Shown here in pieces: positions 16,125 through 24,981 of a stretch of DNA of 64,000 bases. Within the stretch, counting starts at the first letter, position 1. Every line of letters starts with the position of its first letter. The position numbers and the translations under genes were made by a program. The DNA comes from Pseudoxanthomonas composti (GTDB lineage Bacteria; Pseudomonadota; Gammaproteobacteria; Xanthomonadales; Xanthomonadaceae). Below the pieces are notes generated by a model, which was not told where the DNA came from, made no database searches, and saw nothing but the letters and a program-made list of their open reading frames with translations. Where the stretch lies: assembly GCF_004122095.1 (NCBI RefSeq), contig NZ_SAWZ01000002.1, positions 248,001 through 312,000 of the forward strand, read 5' to 3'.

Positions 16125-17732
16125 ATGCGTGGAATGTCGGGCCTGCTGGGGCCGCTGCTGGGCGTGGGGCTGATGTGCGCGGGGCTGGTGCAGCCCGCGC
16201 AGGCGCAGGAGGCGCCGGTCCCGGCGCAGCTGCAGGATTTCGATGCCTACATGGCGCGGGTGCTGGCGCAGTTCGACGTGCCGGGCGTGGCCGTGGCGGT
16301 GGTCAAGGATGGCAAGGTGGTGCTGGCGCGCGGCTATGGCGTGCGCGAGCTGGGCAAGCCGGACAAGGTCGATGCCGACACCCTGTTCGCCATCGCCTCC
16401 AACACCAAGGCCTTCACCGCTGCCTCGCTGTGGATGCTGGCCGACGAGGGCAAGCTGTCCATGGACGACCGGGTGATCGACCACCTGCCGTGGTTCCGCA
16501 TGTCCGACCCGTACGTCACCCACGACATGCGCATCCGCGACCTGCTTTCGCACCGCAGCGGCCTGTCGCTGGGCGCCGGCGACCTGCTGTACTGGCCCAC
16601 CACCGGCTACAGCAACAAGGAGGTCGCCCAGCGCCTGAAGGACGTGCCGATCAAGGGCGGATTCCGCTATCAGTACGCCTACGACAACATCCTGTTCGGC
16701 GTGGCCCAGCTGGTGATCGAGGAAGTCAGCGGGCAGGGTTACCCGGAGTTCCTGCAGCAGCGCTTCTTTGGCCCGCTGGGCATGGCCCACACGCGCTACA
16801 ACGCCGATTTCCTCACGCCCGACGACAACGTCGCCACTGGCCATGCCAAGGCCGACTCCACCCGGCTGCAGCCGGCGCCGCGCATGACCTGGTCGAACGT
16901 GGGCGGGGCGGGCGGCATCTACTCCAGCGTCAACGACCTCAGCCGCTGGGTCCGCGTCCAGCTCGATGGCGGGGTGATCTCCGGTGAAGGCGAGGGCGCG
17001 CAGCGGCTGTTCAGCGCCAAGGCGCAGAAGGACATGTGGACCATGCTCACTCCGATTCCGGTGGCCGAGCCTTCGGTGCCGGAGCTGGCCAGGGCCAAGC
17101 CCAACTTCGCCGGCTACGGCGAAGGCTGGATGCTTTCGGATTACCGCGGCAACAAGCTGGTGTGGCACACCGGCGGCTGGCCGGGCATGGTCTCGCGCAT
17201 CACCCTGGTGCCGGAGCAGAAGCTGGGGGTGATCGTGCTAACCAACCAGGAGGTCGGCGCGGCCTTCAATGCGGTGACGATGCGGGCGCTGGATGCCTGG
17301 CTGTCGCCGGGCGAGGCCACCGACTGGGTCGCCGCCTACGGCAAGGCCGTGGCCAAGTCGCAGGCCGAGGCCGACGACAGCTGGAAGAAGCACCAGGCCG
17401 AACGCGACGCCAAGTCCAAGCCTTCGCTGCCGCTGGCCGACTACGTGGGCACCTACCGCGACGCCTGGTATGGCGATGTCGGCATCACCCGCGAGAACGG
17501 CAAGCTGGTGGTGCGCTTTTCCAAGACCGCCGACCTGGTCGGTGAGCTTTCGCACTGGCAGCACGACACCTTCGTCATCCGCTGGCGCGAACGCTGGCTC
17601 AACGCCGATGCCTTCATCAACTTCGCGCTGGACGCCGATGGCAGGATCGTCAACGCCACCATGAAGCCGATCTCGCCGTTGACCGATTTCAGCTTCGATT
17701 TCCAGGACCTGGATCTGAAGCGGGTGCAATGA
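16125..17732 (+). CDS. secreted serine hydrolase (beta-lactamase/PBP class C family)
   Basis: A 535-residue exported hydrolase of the class C beta-lactamase / penicillin-binding protein family (peptidase S12-like). Signal peptide residues 1-26 end VQPAQAQ. The three catalytic boxes are S92-N-T-K95, Y186-D-N188 and H348-T-G-G (replacing KTG, as in many esterase-like members). A C-terminal DUF3471-type domain (about 435-535, starting LADYVGTYRDAWYGDVGI) follows. ATG 16125 is used; an in-frame TTG lies two codons upstream. Substrate could be a D-amino acid peptide or an ester. Beta-lactam resistance should not be assumed. The following gene overlaps it by 4 bp. Confidence 0.85.
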   Translation: MRGMSGLLGPLLGVGLMCAGLVQPAQAQEAPVPAQLQDFDAYMARVLAQFDVPGVAVAVVKDGKVVLARGYGVRELGKPDKVDADTLFAIASNTKAFTAASLWMLADEGKLSMDDRVIDHLPWFRMSDPYVTHDMRIRDLLSHRSGLSLGAGDLLYWPTTGYSNKEVAQRLKDVPIKGGFRYQYAYDNILFGVAQLVIEEVSGQGYPEFLQQRFFGPLGMAHTRYNADFLTPDDNVATGHAKADSTRLQPAPRMTWSNVGGAGGIYSSVNDLSRWVRVQLDGGVISGEGEGAQRLFSAKAQKDMWTMLTPIPVAEPSVPELARAKPNFAGYGEGWMLSDYRGNKLVWHTGGWPGMVSRITLVPEQKLGVIVLTNQEVGAAFNAVTMRALDAWLSPGEATDWVAAYGKAVAKSQAEADDSWKKHQAERDAKSKPSLPLADYVGTYRDAWYGDVGITRENGKLVVRFSKTADLVGELSHWQHDTFVIRWRERWLNADAFINFALDADGRIVNATMKPISPLTDFSFDFQDLDLKRVQ

Positions 17733-18088
17733 CCAAAGCGCACTGCATGAAAGGAATGACCCGCACGTTGCTTGCCGTCCTGGCCGCCGGCGTCTGCGCG
17801 CCGGTGGTGGCGCAGGATGCCGCACAGTGCACGGCGCAGCGCCTGGCGCGCTTCGTCGGCCCGACAGGTGTACACCAGGCCTGGCCGACCACGACCCTGC
17901 CGGCGGCGCTGGCGCAGCAACCGGGCGTGCTGATCTCCGACCAGGGCAATATCGCCGATGGCTACGAGCACCGCCTGGTGCTGGATACGGCCAGAGCGAG
18001 CGCGTACGTCGTGCAGACCGGCGGATTCGCCGGCCGGCAGACGGTCTACGGTCCGTTGCCGGTGGCCGCCTGTGCAGCGCGACGGTAG
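17729..18088 (+). CDS. small secreted hypothetical protein
   Basis: A 119-residue protein whose ATG overlaps the stop of the serine hydrolase gene (ATGA), so the two are co-translated. It has a signal peptide (TRTLLAVLAAGVCAPVVAQ) and a mature part of about 90 residues with two cysteines. The C-terminal segment GYEHRLVLDTARASAYVVQTG looks like beta strands. I recognise no family. It may be a partner or inhibitor of the hydrolase, which is inference from coupling only. Confidence 0.65.
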   Translation: MTKAHCMKGMTRTLLAVLAAGVCAPVVAQDAAQCTAQRLARFVGPTGVHQAWPTTTLPAALAQQPGVLISDQGNIADGYEHRLVLDTARASAYVVQTGGFAGRQTVYGPLPVAACAARR

Positions 18089-18212
18089 AGGCGAGTCAAC
18101 GAAAGCGCTGGGCTGAGACCGTCTCTCGGTCTGGGCCTGGCCGCCTACATCGAATCGCTCAGATGAAAGAAAGCGGCTGGGCCGGAAGCTGGCCTTCGAT
18201 CTTCATCCCCGC

Positions 18213-18647
18213 CTACTTGACGTCCAGCAGCTCGACTTCGAACACCAGCGAGGCGTTGGGTGGGATCGGGCCGGCGCCATCCGCGCCGTAGCCGTACTCG
18301 GCCGGGATCAGCAGTTCGCGCTTGCCGCCGACCTTCATGCCGGCCACGCCTTCATCCCAGCCGCGAATCACGTGACCGTTGCCCAGGGCGAAGCTGAAGG
18401 GCTGGCCGCGGTCGAGCGAGCTGTCGAACTTGTCCTCGTGCAGGTCGGCCTTGCGCTTGTCGTAGATCCAGCCGGTGTAGTGGACGGTGACTTCACGGCC
18501 CTTGGTGGCCTCCGCGCCGGTGCCGATGCTCAGGTCGCGCTTCTGCAGTCCGCCCTCGACCACACCGCCCGGCGGCGGGCCCGGGGGCGTGCAGGCGGCC
18601 AGCAGCAGGAGCAGGGCGGTCACGGGCAGGGCAAGGCGTCGCAGCAT
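18213..18647 (-). CDS. FKBP-type peptidyl-prolyl isomerase lipoprotein
   Basis: A 144-residue periplasmic-side FKBP domain anchored as a lipoprotein. The signal ends in lipobox LAAC (MLRRLALPVTALLLLLAAC). The FKBP fold is complete, with VTVHYTGWIYD, KFDSSLDRGQPFSFALGNG, VIRGWDEGVAGMKVGGKREL and PAEYGYG, so the active-site Tyr, Phe, Val-Ile and Trp are present. It should catalyse cis-trans isomerisation of prolyl bonds during envelope protein folding. The start at 18647 is chosen because it gives the lipoprotein signal; the frame is open further upstream. Confidence 0.88.
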   Translation of the reverse strand: MLRRLALPVTALLLLLAACTPPGPPPGGVVEGGLQKRDLSIGTGAEATKGREVTVHYTGWIYDKRKADLHEDKFDSSLDRGQPFSFALGNGHVIRGWDEGVAGMKVGGKRELLIPAEYGYGADGAGPIPPNASLVFEVELLDVK

Positions 18648-18708
18648 GTTCGGTCCAGGTCGGGCGGGAAGCGGGCGCCACAGTAGCAGGCCGCTATCAT
18701 GCGTGCCC

Positions 18709-19074
18709 ATGCCCCATCTGCTGCTCAACCTGAAGCTCGTGCCGGACGACGAGGCCGCCGAGGTCCGCGACCTGCTGTCGCGCGAAGGCATCGCCTTCTA
18801 CGAGACCAGGCCGAGCCCCTGGGGGATTTCCCACGGCGGCATCTGGCTGGAAGACCCGGCGCAGATCGAACGCGCCGGCGCCTTGATGGCCCAGTATCAG
18901 CAGGCGCGGCGCAGCGGGGCGCAGGCCGAGCGGGCCCGTGCGGTGGAAGAAGGTCGGCAGGAGACCTTTGCCCGACAGCTGCGGGAACGTCCGGGATACA
19001 CGCTGCTGATGCTGCTGGCGATGGTGGTCATCATCGCGCTGACGCTGGCGCTGCCGTGGTGGCTGCTGCGCTGA
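18709..19074 (+). CDS. DUF6164-like membrane-anchored hypothetical protein
   Basis: A 121-residue protein starting MPHLLLNLKLVPDDEAAEVR, with the block GIAFYETRPSPWGISHGGIW, a charged coiled coil and a C-terminal transmembrane helix (LLMLLAMVVIIALTLALPWWLL). The first block resembles DUF2007/DUF6164-type small proteins of Xanthomonadaceae. It is divergent from the FKBP gene (61 bp between starts). Function is unknown. An ATG ten bases upstream is in another frame and is not used. Confidence 0.75.
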   Translation: MPHLLLNLKLVPDDEAAEVRDLLSREGIAFYETRPSPWGISHGGIWLEDPAQIERAGALMAQYQQARRSGAQAERARAVEEGRQETFARQLRERPGYTLLMLLAMVVIIALTLALPWWLLR

Positions 19075-19165
19075 TGCTTCGACCTGCCTGACTCCCGGCG
19101 ACATCGAGCGTTGCCACGGCCGCTCCACCCCTACAAGCCGCGCCAGCGTCCGACGCCGTTTGGCT

Positions 19166-19615
19166 TCAGTCGAACAGGCGCGCAAGCGCCGCCAACATCC
19201 GGTTCCAGCCCTGTTCGGTGCGGTCGCGGTACTCGGCCCAGCGCGCATCCATCTGGTGGGTCAGCGTCAGCTCGCAGCCATCGCCCGACGGGACCAGGCT
19301 CAGTCGCACCACGCTTGTCACAGCGTCGTCGTCGGACTCGTCCTCGATGCCCCAGGTGAACTCCAGCAGGCGCGGACGGTCCAGGACCTGATAGCGCCCG
19401 ACGTGGTTGACCGGCCCATCGCCGCGGTCCACGCGCAGCGAGAACCGCCCGCCGACGCGCGCATCCACGTCCAGGCCCAGCACGGTCTCGTCCGGGCGGT
19501 GGCCGAACATCCACCTGCCCAGCGTGCGCGGCGTCAGCCAGGCATCGAAGACGCTTTCGGGAGCGGCGTCGAAACGACGAACAAGGTGGACTTTCACGAC
19601 ATCGTTGGTGCTCAT
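19166..19615 (-). CDS. SRPBCC / AHSA1-family protein
   Basis: A 149-residue START-like (SRPBCC) domain protein of the AHSA1 (activator of Hsp90 ATPase homologue 1) family, small helix-grip proteins that bind hydrophobic ligands. Typical blocks are LVRRFDAAPESVFDAWLTP at the N-terminus, LGRWMFGH, and the C-terminal helix TEQGWNRMLAALARLF. The start at 19615 (MSTNDVVKVHLVRRF) gives the usual family N-terminus. Relatives are often paired with an ArsR-type regulator gene, which is absent here. The ligand is unknown. Confidence 0.8.
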   Translation of the reverse strand: MSTNDVVKVHLVRRFDAAPESVFDAWLTPRTLGRWMFGHRPDETVLGLDVDARVGGRFSLRVDRGDGPVNHVGRYQVLDRPRLLEFTWGIEDESDDDAVTSVVRLSLVPSGDGCELTLTHQMDARWAEYRDRTEQGWNRMLAALARLFD

Positions 19616-19897
19616 CGGGATATCCAGCCTCGCGATCAGGGGGGAGAGAGGAGTGGCCGCCTCGGTCCTGCTGTAACGTCGGGCACCGGCGGCTGCCCGC
19701 GCAGCGCACACTTGCACCGAACCGATGCCAGCTGCCGGCCATCGCGCCGTGCGCGGTGGAGGAGGCGCCTGGCGGCGCCCAGCCACAAGACGTTTCCGTC
19801 CCTGCGCCTGATTATTCCAGTGGCCCAAGCCGTACAGCGCGCCCGTTCGACCCGGCCCGACCAACGGCAGCCAGGGCCGACCGATACAATGGCGGCC

Positions 19898-20653
19898 ATG
19901 ATCCTCAATATCGCCGCCTACCACTTCACCCCCATCGACGACCCGCAGGCGCTCGCCGACCGACTGCTGGAAGGTGCCGCGGATATCGGCCTGCGCGGCA
20001 CCATCCTGGTCGCACCGGAGGGTCTGAACCTGTTCCTGGCAGGCGAGGTGGAGCCCTTGCGTGCCTATCTTGCCACCGTGCGGAGCGATACGCGCTTTGC
20101 CGGGCTGCTGGCCAAGGAGAGCTTCAGCCGGGCCATGCCCTTCGGCCGGCTCAAGGCCAAGGTCAAGCCGGAGATCATCACATTCCGTCATCCGCAGGCC
20201 TCGCCGCTGGCCCGGCGCGCACCTGCGGTCGCGCCGGAAACCCTGGCGCGGTGGCTGGACCAGGGCCACGACGATGCCGGCAAGCCGGTGGTGCTGCTGG
20301 ATACGCGTAACGAGGAAGAGTTCGGCTATGGCAGCTTTGCCGGCGCCCTGACCCTGCCGATCACCGACTTCACCGAGTTGCCACAGGCGCTGGCCCCGCA
20401 TCGTCCGGCGCTGGCCGACGCCACCGTCGTCAGCTTCTGCACCGGCGGCGTGCGCTGCGAGAAGGCCGCGCTGTGGATGGCCGACACCGGCATGGACAAC
20501 GTGCTGCAGCTCGACGGCGGCATCCTGGGCTACTTCGAGCGCGTCGGTGGACGGCATTACCAGGGCCGTTGCTTCGTGTTCGACAGTCGCCTGGCGCTGG
20601 ATCCGCAGCTGCAACCCCTGCACGATGCGACACCGACCGAGGCCCACGCATGA
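19898..20653 (+). CDS. trhO: tRNA uridine(34) hydroxylase / rhodanese-domain protein
   Basis: A 251-residue member of the TrhO (YceA) family, which hydroxylates uridine 34 of tRNA in the prephenate-independent route to 5-methoxyuridine and related wobble modifications. The N-terminal acylphosphatase-like domain (NIAAYHFTPIDD...LRGTILVAPEGLNLFL) is followed by a rhodanese domain (about 120-225) with VLLDTRNEEEFGYGSF and the active-site loop C181-T-G-G-V-R (FCTGGVRCEKAALWM). Start ATG 19898 is used; ATG 19889 adds three residues. The glutathione transferase gene overlaps its stop (ATGA). Confidence 0.85.
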   Translation: MILNIAAYHFTPIDDPQALADRLLEGAADIGLRGTILVAPEGLNLFLAGEVEPLRAYLATVRSDTRFAGLLAKESFSRAMPFGRLKAKVKPEIITFRHPQASPLARRAPAVAPETLARWLDQGHDDAGKPVVLLDTRNEEEFGYGSFAGALTLPITDFTELPQALAPHRPALADATVVSFCTGGVRCEKAALWMADTGMDNVLQLDGGILGYFERVGGRHYQGRCFVFDSRLALDPQLQPLHDATPTEAHA

Positions 20654-21321
20654 TCACCGTCCACCATCTCGAGAACTCCCGTTCCCAGCGCGTGCTGTGG
20701 CTGCTGGAGGAGCTTGGCCTGGATTACACCGTGGTGCGCTACGCGCGCGACCCGAAGACGCTGCTGGCCCCGCCGGAGCTGCGCAAGGTACACCCGCTGG
20801 GCAAGTCGCCGGTGATCGAGGATGGCGGGCAGGTGGTCGCCGAATCGGGGGCCATCATCGAGTACCTGGTCGAGCGCTACGATACCGAGCGCCGCCTGGC
20901 GCCATCGCCCGGCACGGCCGAGCACCTGCGCTACCGCTACTGGCTGCACTACGCCGAAGGTTCGCTGATGCCGCCGCTGCTGGTGTCGCTGATCTTCCGC
21001 CGGCTCAAGTCCGCACCGATGCCGTTCTTCGCCCGCCCCATCGCCCGCGGCATCGCCGACAAGGCCATGTCCACCTTCGCCGGCCCGGCGGTGCGCAATC
21101 ATCTGGACTACCTGGAAGCGGAGCTGGCGCAGCGGCCTTGGTTCGCCGGTCCCGACTTCAGCGCGGCCGATATCCAGATGAGCTTCCCGATGGAAGCGGC
21201 GGCCTCGCGGGTGGGCTTCGACGGCCGCGCGCACCTGCAGGCCTTCCTCGAGCGCATCCATGCGCGCCCGGCGTATCAGCGCGCTCTGGCCAAGGGTGGG
21301 CCTTTCGACCTGCCCGGCTGA
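20650..21321 (+). CDS. glutathione S-transferase family protein
   Basis: A 223-residue cytosolic glutathione transferase. The N-terminal thioredoxin-like domain starts ITVHHLENSRSQRVLWLLEELGL, with the Ser-Arg-Ser-Gln region taking the catalytic place, and contains the cis-Pro segment KSPVIED and the glutathione-binding ESGAIIEYL. The C-terminal helical domain has AGPDFSAADIQMSFP, the usual N-capping box. Its ATG overlaps the trhO stop codon, so it is translationally coupled. The substrate is not predictable. Confidence 0.87.
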   Translation: MITVHHLENSRSQRVLWLLEELGLDYTVVRYARDPKTLLAPPELRKVHPLGKSPVIEDGGQVVAESGAIIEYLVERYDTERRLAPSPGTAEHLRYRYWLHYAEGSLMPPLLVSLIFRRLKSAPMPFFARPIARGIADKAMSTFAGPAVRNHLDYLEAELAQRPWFAGPDFSAADIQMSFPMEAAASRVGFDGRAHLQAFLERIHARPAYQRALAKGGPFDLPG

Positions 21322-21458
21322 GTGCCTGATCAGGCGTCAGCCACCGTGGCGGCGGCGCGCGGTGTCATCGCGAGGCAGAACCCTCGCAACCATCCGTGGG
21401 GAATGCTGTATTCCACGCCGGCCGTGGGAAATGGCAGGGCTGACCCCATCTGGAAGGC

Positions 21459-22451
21459 ATGAGCCTTTCGATCCCGTACTCGGTCCTGGACCTTTCGCCC
21501 GTCTGCGAGGGCAGCACGCCCGCCCAGGCCTTCGCCAACTCCCTCGACCTGGCGCGCCATGCCGAAGCGCAGGGCTATACGCGCTACTGGCTGGCCGAAC
21601 ACCACAACATGCCGGGCATCGCCAGCGCGGCGACCTCGGTGCTGATCGGGCACATCGCCGGCGGCACCTCGACCATCCGCGTCGGCTCCGGCGGCATCAT
21701 GCTGCCCAATCACGCGCCGCTGCAGGTCGCCGAGCAGTTCGGCACGCTGGCCTCGCTGTATCCAGGCCGCATCGACCTGGGCCTGGGCCGGGCGCCCGGC
21801 ACCGACCAGCCCACCGCGCGTGCGCTGCGCCGCTACTTCGACAGCGCCGACCAGTTCCCGGCGGATGTGAACGAGCTGCTGCGCTACTTCAACCCGGTGC
21901 AGCCGGGACAGCTGGTGCAGGCGGTGCCGGGCGGTGGCCTGGAAGTGCCGGTGTGGCTGCTGGGCTCCAGCCTGTTCAGCGCGCAACTGGCGGCCAGCAT
22001 GGGCCTGCCGTTCGCCTTCGCCTCGCATTTCGCGCCCGACGCCATGGACCAGGCGCTGGCCCTGTACCACCGCGATTTCCGCCGCTCGGCGCGCCTGCAG
22101 CAGCCCTACGCGATCCTGGGCGTGAATGTCATCGCCGCCGATACCGATGAAGAGGCCCGGCGCCTGTTCACCACCGCGCAGCAGAGCTTCGTCAACCTGC
22201 GCCGTGGCAGGCCGGGGCTGATCCCCGCGCCGATCGAGGACATCGAGGCGTTCTGGGAGCCGCACGAGAAGGCCGGCGTGGAGCGTGCGCTGGCCTGCAG
22301 CGTGGTGGGCGGGCCGGACACCGTCAAACGTGGGCTGGCTGAGTTCATCCAGCGCCATCGCCCGGATGAGCTGATCATCGCCGCCAACATCTACGACCAC
22401 GCCGCGCGCAAGCACTCCTACACGCTGGCCGCCGAGGCCTTGCGCGGCTGA
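21459..22451 (+). CDS. LLM-class flavin-dependent oxidoreductase
   Basis: A 330-residue TIM-barrel protein of the bacterial luciferase-like monooxygenase family, using FMN supplied as FMNH2 or F420-type flavin. Family blocks are [45 protein letters not shown] and [17 protein letters not shown], with [14 protein letters not shown] near the C-terminus. It is of the YhbW/MsnO8-like subgroup, whose substrate is unknown. It begins 137 bp after the glutathione transferase gene with its own leader. Confidence 0.87.
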   Translation: MSLSIPYSVLDLSPVCEGSTPAQAFANSLDLARHAEAQGYTRYWLAEHHNMPGIASAATSVLIGHIAGGTSTIRVGSGGIMLPNHAPLQVAEQFGTLASLYPGRIDLGLGRAPGTDQPTARALRRYFDSADQFPADVNELLRYFNPVQPGQLVQAVPGGGLEVPVWLLGSSLFSAQLAASMGLPFAFASHFAPDAMDQALALYHRDFRRSARLQQPYAILGVNVIAADTDEEARRLFTTAQQSFVNLRRGRPGLIPAPIEDIEAFWEPHEKAGVERALACSVVGGPDTVKRGLAEFIQRHRPDELIIAANIYDHAARKHSYTLAAEALRG

Positions 22452-22677
22452 GCGCCGCCGAGCCGGCCGCCCTCAGCCGGCGCCGCCCGATCTTCCCGAT
22501 GGAGGGGGGTAGGGCGGGTGCTTTGGCTTGGAAAGCGTTCCGCGCCCGCAGGGCTTCGGCGTCACGGGCAAAGCTGCTTCCGGGCTTCTCGCTGCGTGGG
22601 AAGGCGCCCGCAGGGCGATCAGGGGCGCCGTTGTGCGAAAGCGCCGATTCGACACCGCCAAATCCCGCGCCAGCGCC

Positions 22678-23865
22678 TCACGACGTGGCCGCCACGCCCG
22701 CTGCATGGCCGGACGCCCAGGCCCACTGGAAGTTATAGCCGCCCAGCCACCCAGTGACATCGAGCACTTCGCCGACGAAATGCAGGCCAGGCTGCAGGCG
22801 CGACTCGAAGGTGCTGGAGGACACCTCGCTGGTATCGATGCCGCCCAGGGTCACCTCGGCCGTGCGATAGCCTTCGGTGCCGCTGGGCACGACCGGCCAG
22901 TGCGAGAGCACCTGCGCGATCTGCTTCAGCTCAGGGGCGTTGAACTGCTTCATCGGCCTGTTCGGCAGCCAGACCTCGCACAGGCGCTGGGCGAAGCGGC
23001 GCGGCAACACCTCGCCCAGCACGGTCTTCAGCTCTGCCGAGGCGCGCGTGCGCTGCTGGGCCTCCAGCCACGGCAGCGCATCCAGGCCGGGCAGCAGATC
23101 CAGGCGCAGCGGTTGACCGGGCTGCCAGTACGAGGACACCTGCAGGATCGATGGGCCACTGAGACCGCGATGGGTCAGCAGCATGGCGTTCTCGAACGCG
23201 CCCTTGCTGGCGCTGGCCCGCACCGGCAGCGAGACACCGGACAGGTCCTGTAGCTGTTCCTGCGGCTTGCCGCTGAGCGTCAACGGCACCAGCCCGGCCC
23301 GCGTGGGCACCAGCTGGTGGCCGAACTGCCTGCCGACCGCGTAGCCGAATCCGCTGGCGCCCATGGCGGGAATGGACAGCCCACCGGTGGCGATCACCAG
23401 GCGCGCCGCGCGCACCGGCCCGCGCGCGGTGGCGATGCGGAACAAGCCCGCCTCCGGCGCGGCGATCGCCTGCACCGCGCAGCCGATTTCCAGTTGCACG
23501 TTGCCATCGCCGCATTCATCCAGCAGCAGCTTGACGATCTGCTTGGACGAGTCGTCGCAGAACAGCTGGCCCAGCTCCTTTTCGTGCCAGGCGATGCCGT
23601 GGCGATCCACCAGCTCGATGAAGTGCGATGGCGTATAGCGCGCCAGCGCGGATTTGCAGAAGTGCGGGTTGTTGGACAGGTAATTAGCCGGCGTGGTGCC
23701 GGTGTTGGTGAAGTTGCAGCGCCCGCCGCCGGACATGAGGATCTTCTTGCCGGGCTTGTTGGCATGCTCGATCACCAGCACCCGCGCACCGCGCTGGCCC
23801 GCAGTCAGCGCGCACATCAGTCCGGCCGCGCCCGCGCCGATCACCACCACGTCGTAGGCCTTCAT
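22678..23865 (-). CDS. HI0933/BaiN-family NAD(P)/FAD-dependent oxidoreductase
   Basis: A 395-residue flavoprotein of the HI0933 (TIGR00275/BaiN) family. FAD motif: [23 protein letters not shown] (residues 4-26), then [18 protein letters not shown] and [17 protein letters not shown]. The C-terminal [21 protein letters not shown] and [20 protein letters not shown] are diagnostic of the family. It shares a 4-bp overlap with the downstream end of the YaiI-like gene (23862-23865), so the pair is an operon reading leftward. The 226 bp after its stop codon hold no gene I can support. Substrate unknown. Confidence 0.87.
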   Translation of the reverse strand: MKAYDVVVIGAGAAGLMCALTAGQRGARVLVIEHANKPGKKILMSGGGRCNFTNTGTTPANYLSNNPHFCKSALARYTPSHFIELVDRHGIAWHEKELGQLFCDDSSKQIVKLLLDECGDGNVQLEIGCAVQAIAAPEAGLFRIATARGPVRAARLVIATGGLSIPAMGASGFGYAVGRQFGHQLVPTRAGLVPLTLSGKPQEQLQDLSGVSLPVRASASKGAFENAMLLTHRGLSGPSILQVSSYWQPGQPLRLDLLPGLDALPWLEAQQRTRASAELKTVLGEVLPRRFAQRLCEVWLPNRPMKQFNAPELKQIAQVLSHWPVVPSGTEGYRTAEVTLGGIDTSEVSSSTFESRLQPGLHFVGEVLDVTGWLGGYNFQWAWASGHAAGVAATS

Positions 23866-24353
23866 GCGCCATCGTCCGGTGTGGGGCGGTGCGCCAGCCA
23901 GCGGTCCAGCTGGCCGGCGAAGGCCTGCTTGTCGCGCGCGTGGAACGGCGGTGGCCCCCCGGTCTGGACGCCGGCGCCACGCAGCGCGTCCATGAAGTCG
24001 CGGACCGAGAGCTGCGCGCCGATACTCTCGCGCGTGTACAGCTCACCGCGGGGGTTCACCGCCAGCGCGCCCTGGGCGATTACGCGTGCGGCCAGCGGGA
24101 TGTCCTGGGTGACCACCAGATCGCCGCGACGTGCACGCGCGGCGATGGCGTCGTCGGCGACATCCGGCCCGCCAGGAACCTGCAGGGCGCGCACGTGGGC
24201 GGTCGCCGGCGTGGACAGCCACTGGTTGGCCACCAGCGTCACGGCGACCCCGGTCCGTGCTGCGGCGCGGAACAGGATCTCCTTGATCGGCCCTGGGCAG
24301 GCATCCGCATCGACCCAGATGCAGGGAGGCGAATCGGCCTGAAAATCAGTCAA
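23862..24353 (-). CDS. YaiI/YqxD (DUF188) family protein
   Basis: A protein of about 163 residues of the UPF0178/DUF188 family, a PIN-like fold with the motif [20 protein letters not shown] near the start and [19 protein letters not shown] in the middle, followed by [22 protein letters not shown]. No ATG or GTG is available in the frame. TTG at 24353 gives the usual family length; another TTG at 24425 would add a Pro-rich extension that looks non-native. The start is therefore uncertain. Family function is unknown; a nuclease role has been proposed from the fold. Confidence 0.8.
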   Translation of the reverse strand: MTDFQADSPPCIWVDADACPGPIKEILFRAAARTGVAVTLVANQWLSTPATAHVRALQVPGGPDVADDAIAARARRGDLVVTQDIPLAARVIAQGALAVNPRGELYTRESIGAQLSVRDFMDALRGAGVQTGGPPPFHARDKQAFAGQLDRWLAHRPTPDDGA

Positions 24354-24572
24354 GACGGGCGGCTCGGGCGGGGGGCGGCGAGTGTAGGCGAGGTGCGCCG
24401 CATTCCCAAAATGAATGGGTGCCAAAAAATTACTCGCTTTTTGTCAAGAAGATGGGGTAGTGTGCGCGGCACTGAGCTTTGCCAGGGTCACCGTGAATCG
24501 TGAACCTGATGCGGTAGATCCAACGATCAGCTACATCATCCGCTTTACCTGCGCCTGCAAACCCAGTCTCGG

Positions 24573-24590
24573 CCACGGAGGTTTCCGTGG
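24573..24590 (+). promoter_or_regulatory. hairpin in the cold-shock gene leader
   Basis: CCACGGA and TCCGTGG form a 7-bp stem with loop GGTT, about 40 bases before the cold-shock ATG. The gene has about 200 non-coding bases upstream, and long structured leaders control translation of cspA-type mRNAs at low temperature. Confidence 0.35.
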
Positions 24591-24629
24591 TTGCGATCCC
24601 TATATGACTATGTTTTCAGGAGTTTAAAG

Positions 24630-24839
24630 ATGTCTGATCGTCAGACCGGTACCGTCAAGTGGTTCAACGACGCCAAGGGCTTCGGCTTCATCACCCCGCA
24701 GAGCGGCCCGGACCTGTTCGTGCACTTCCGCTCGATCCAGGGCAACGGCTTCAAGTCGCTGCAGGAAGGCCAGCAGGTGAGCTTCGTCGCCGTGCAGGGC
24801 CAGAAGGGCATGCAGGCTGACCAGGTGCAGCCGCTGTAA
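24630..24839 (+). CDS. cold-shock protein (CspA family)
   Basis: A 69-residue single cold-shock domain that binds single-stranded RNA/DNA and acts as an RNA chaperone. Both RNA-binding motifs are present: RNP1 KGFGFI (after GTVKWFNDA) and RNP2 LFVHF. The start ATG 24630 is preceded by AGGAG with 7-base spacing. A long leader with a hairpin lies upstream and a strong terminator downstream, so this is a monocistronic unit. Confidence 0.95.
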   Translation: MSDRQTGTVKWFNDAKGFGFITPQSGPDLFVHFRSIQGNGFKSLQEGQQVSFVAVQGQKGMQADQVQPL

Positions 24840-24862
24840 TCAGCGCCGCACAGGTGCCACAA

Positions 24863-24890
24863 AAAAACGCCGGGCTTGCCCGGCGTTTTT
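24863..24890. terminator. intrinsic terminator after cold-shock gene
   Basis: AAAAACGCCGGGC and GCCCGGCGTTTTT form a 13-bp stem with a two-base loop centre, followed by TTTTTCTTTT. The A-run on the left makes it work in both directions. Confidence 0.9.
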
Positions 24891-24981
24891 CTTTTGCGTC
24901 ATCGGGCGCGCCTGGCCGGCGCCGCTTGCATGCGACGGCGCGGCCCCAACATCGACAGGATGCTTGGCCTTCGAGTCGTCC

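Noticed and set aside
16125-17732. Calling the serine hydrolase a beta-lactam resistance gene
   Set aside because: The third motif is HTGG rather than KTG and a DUF3471-type domain is attached, as in esterase/peptidase-type members; family membership alone does not show resistance.
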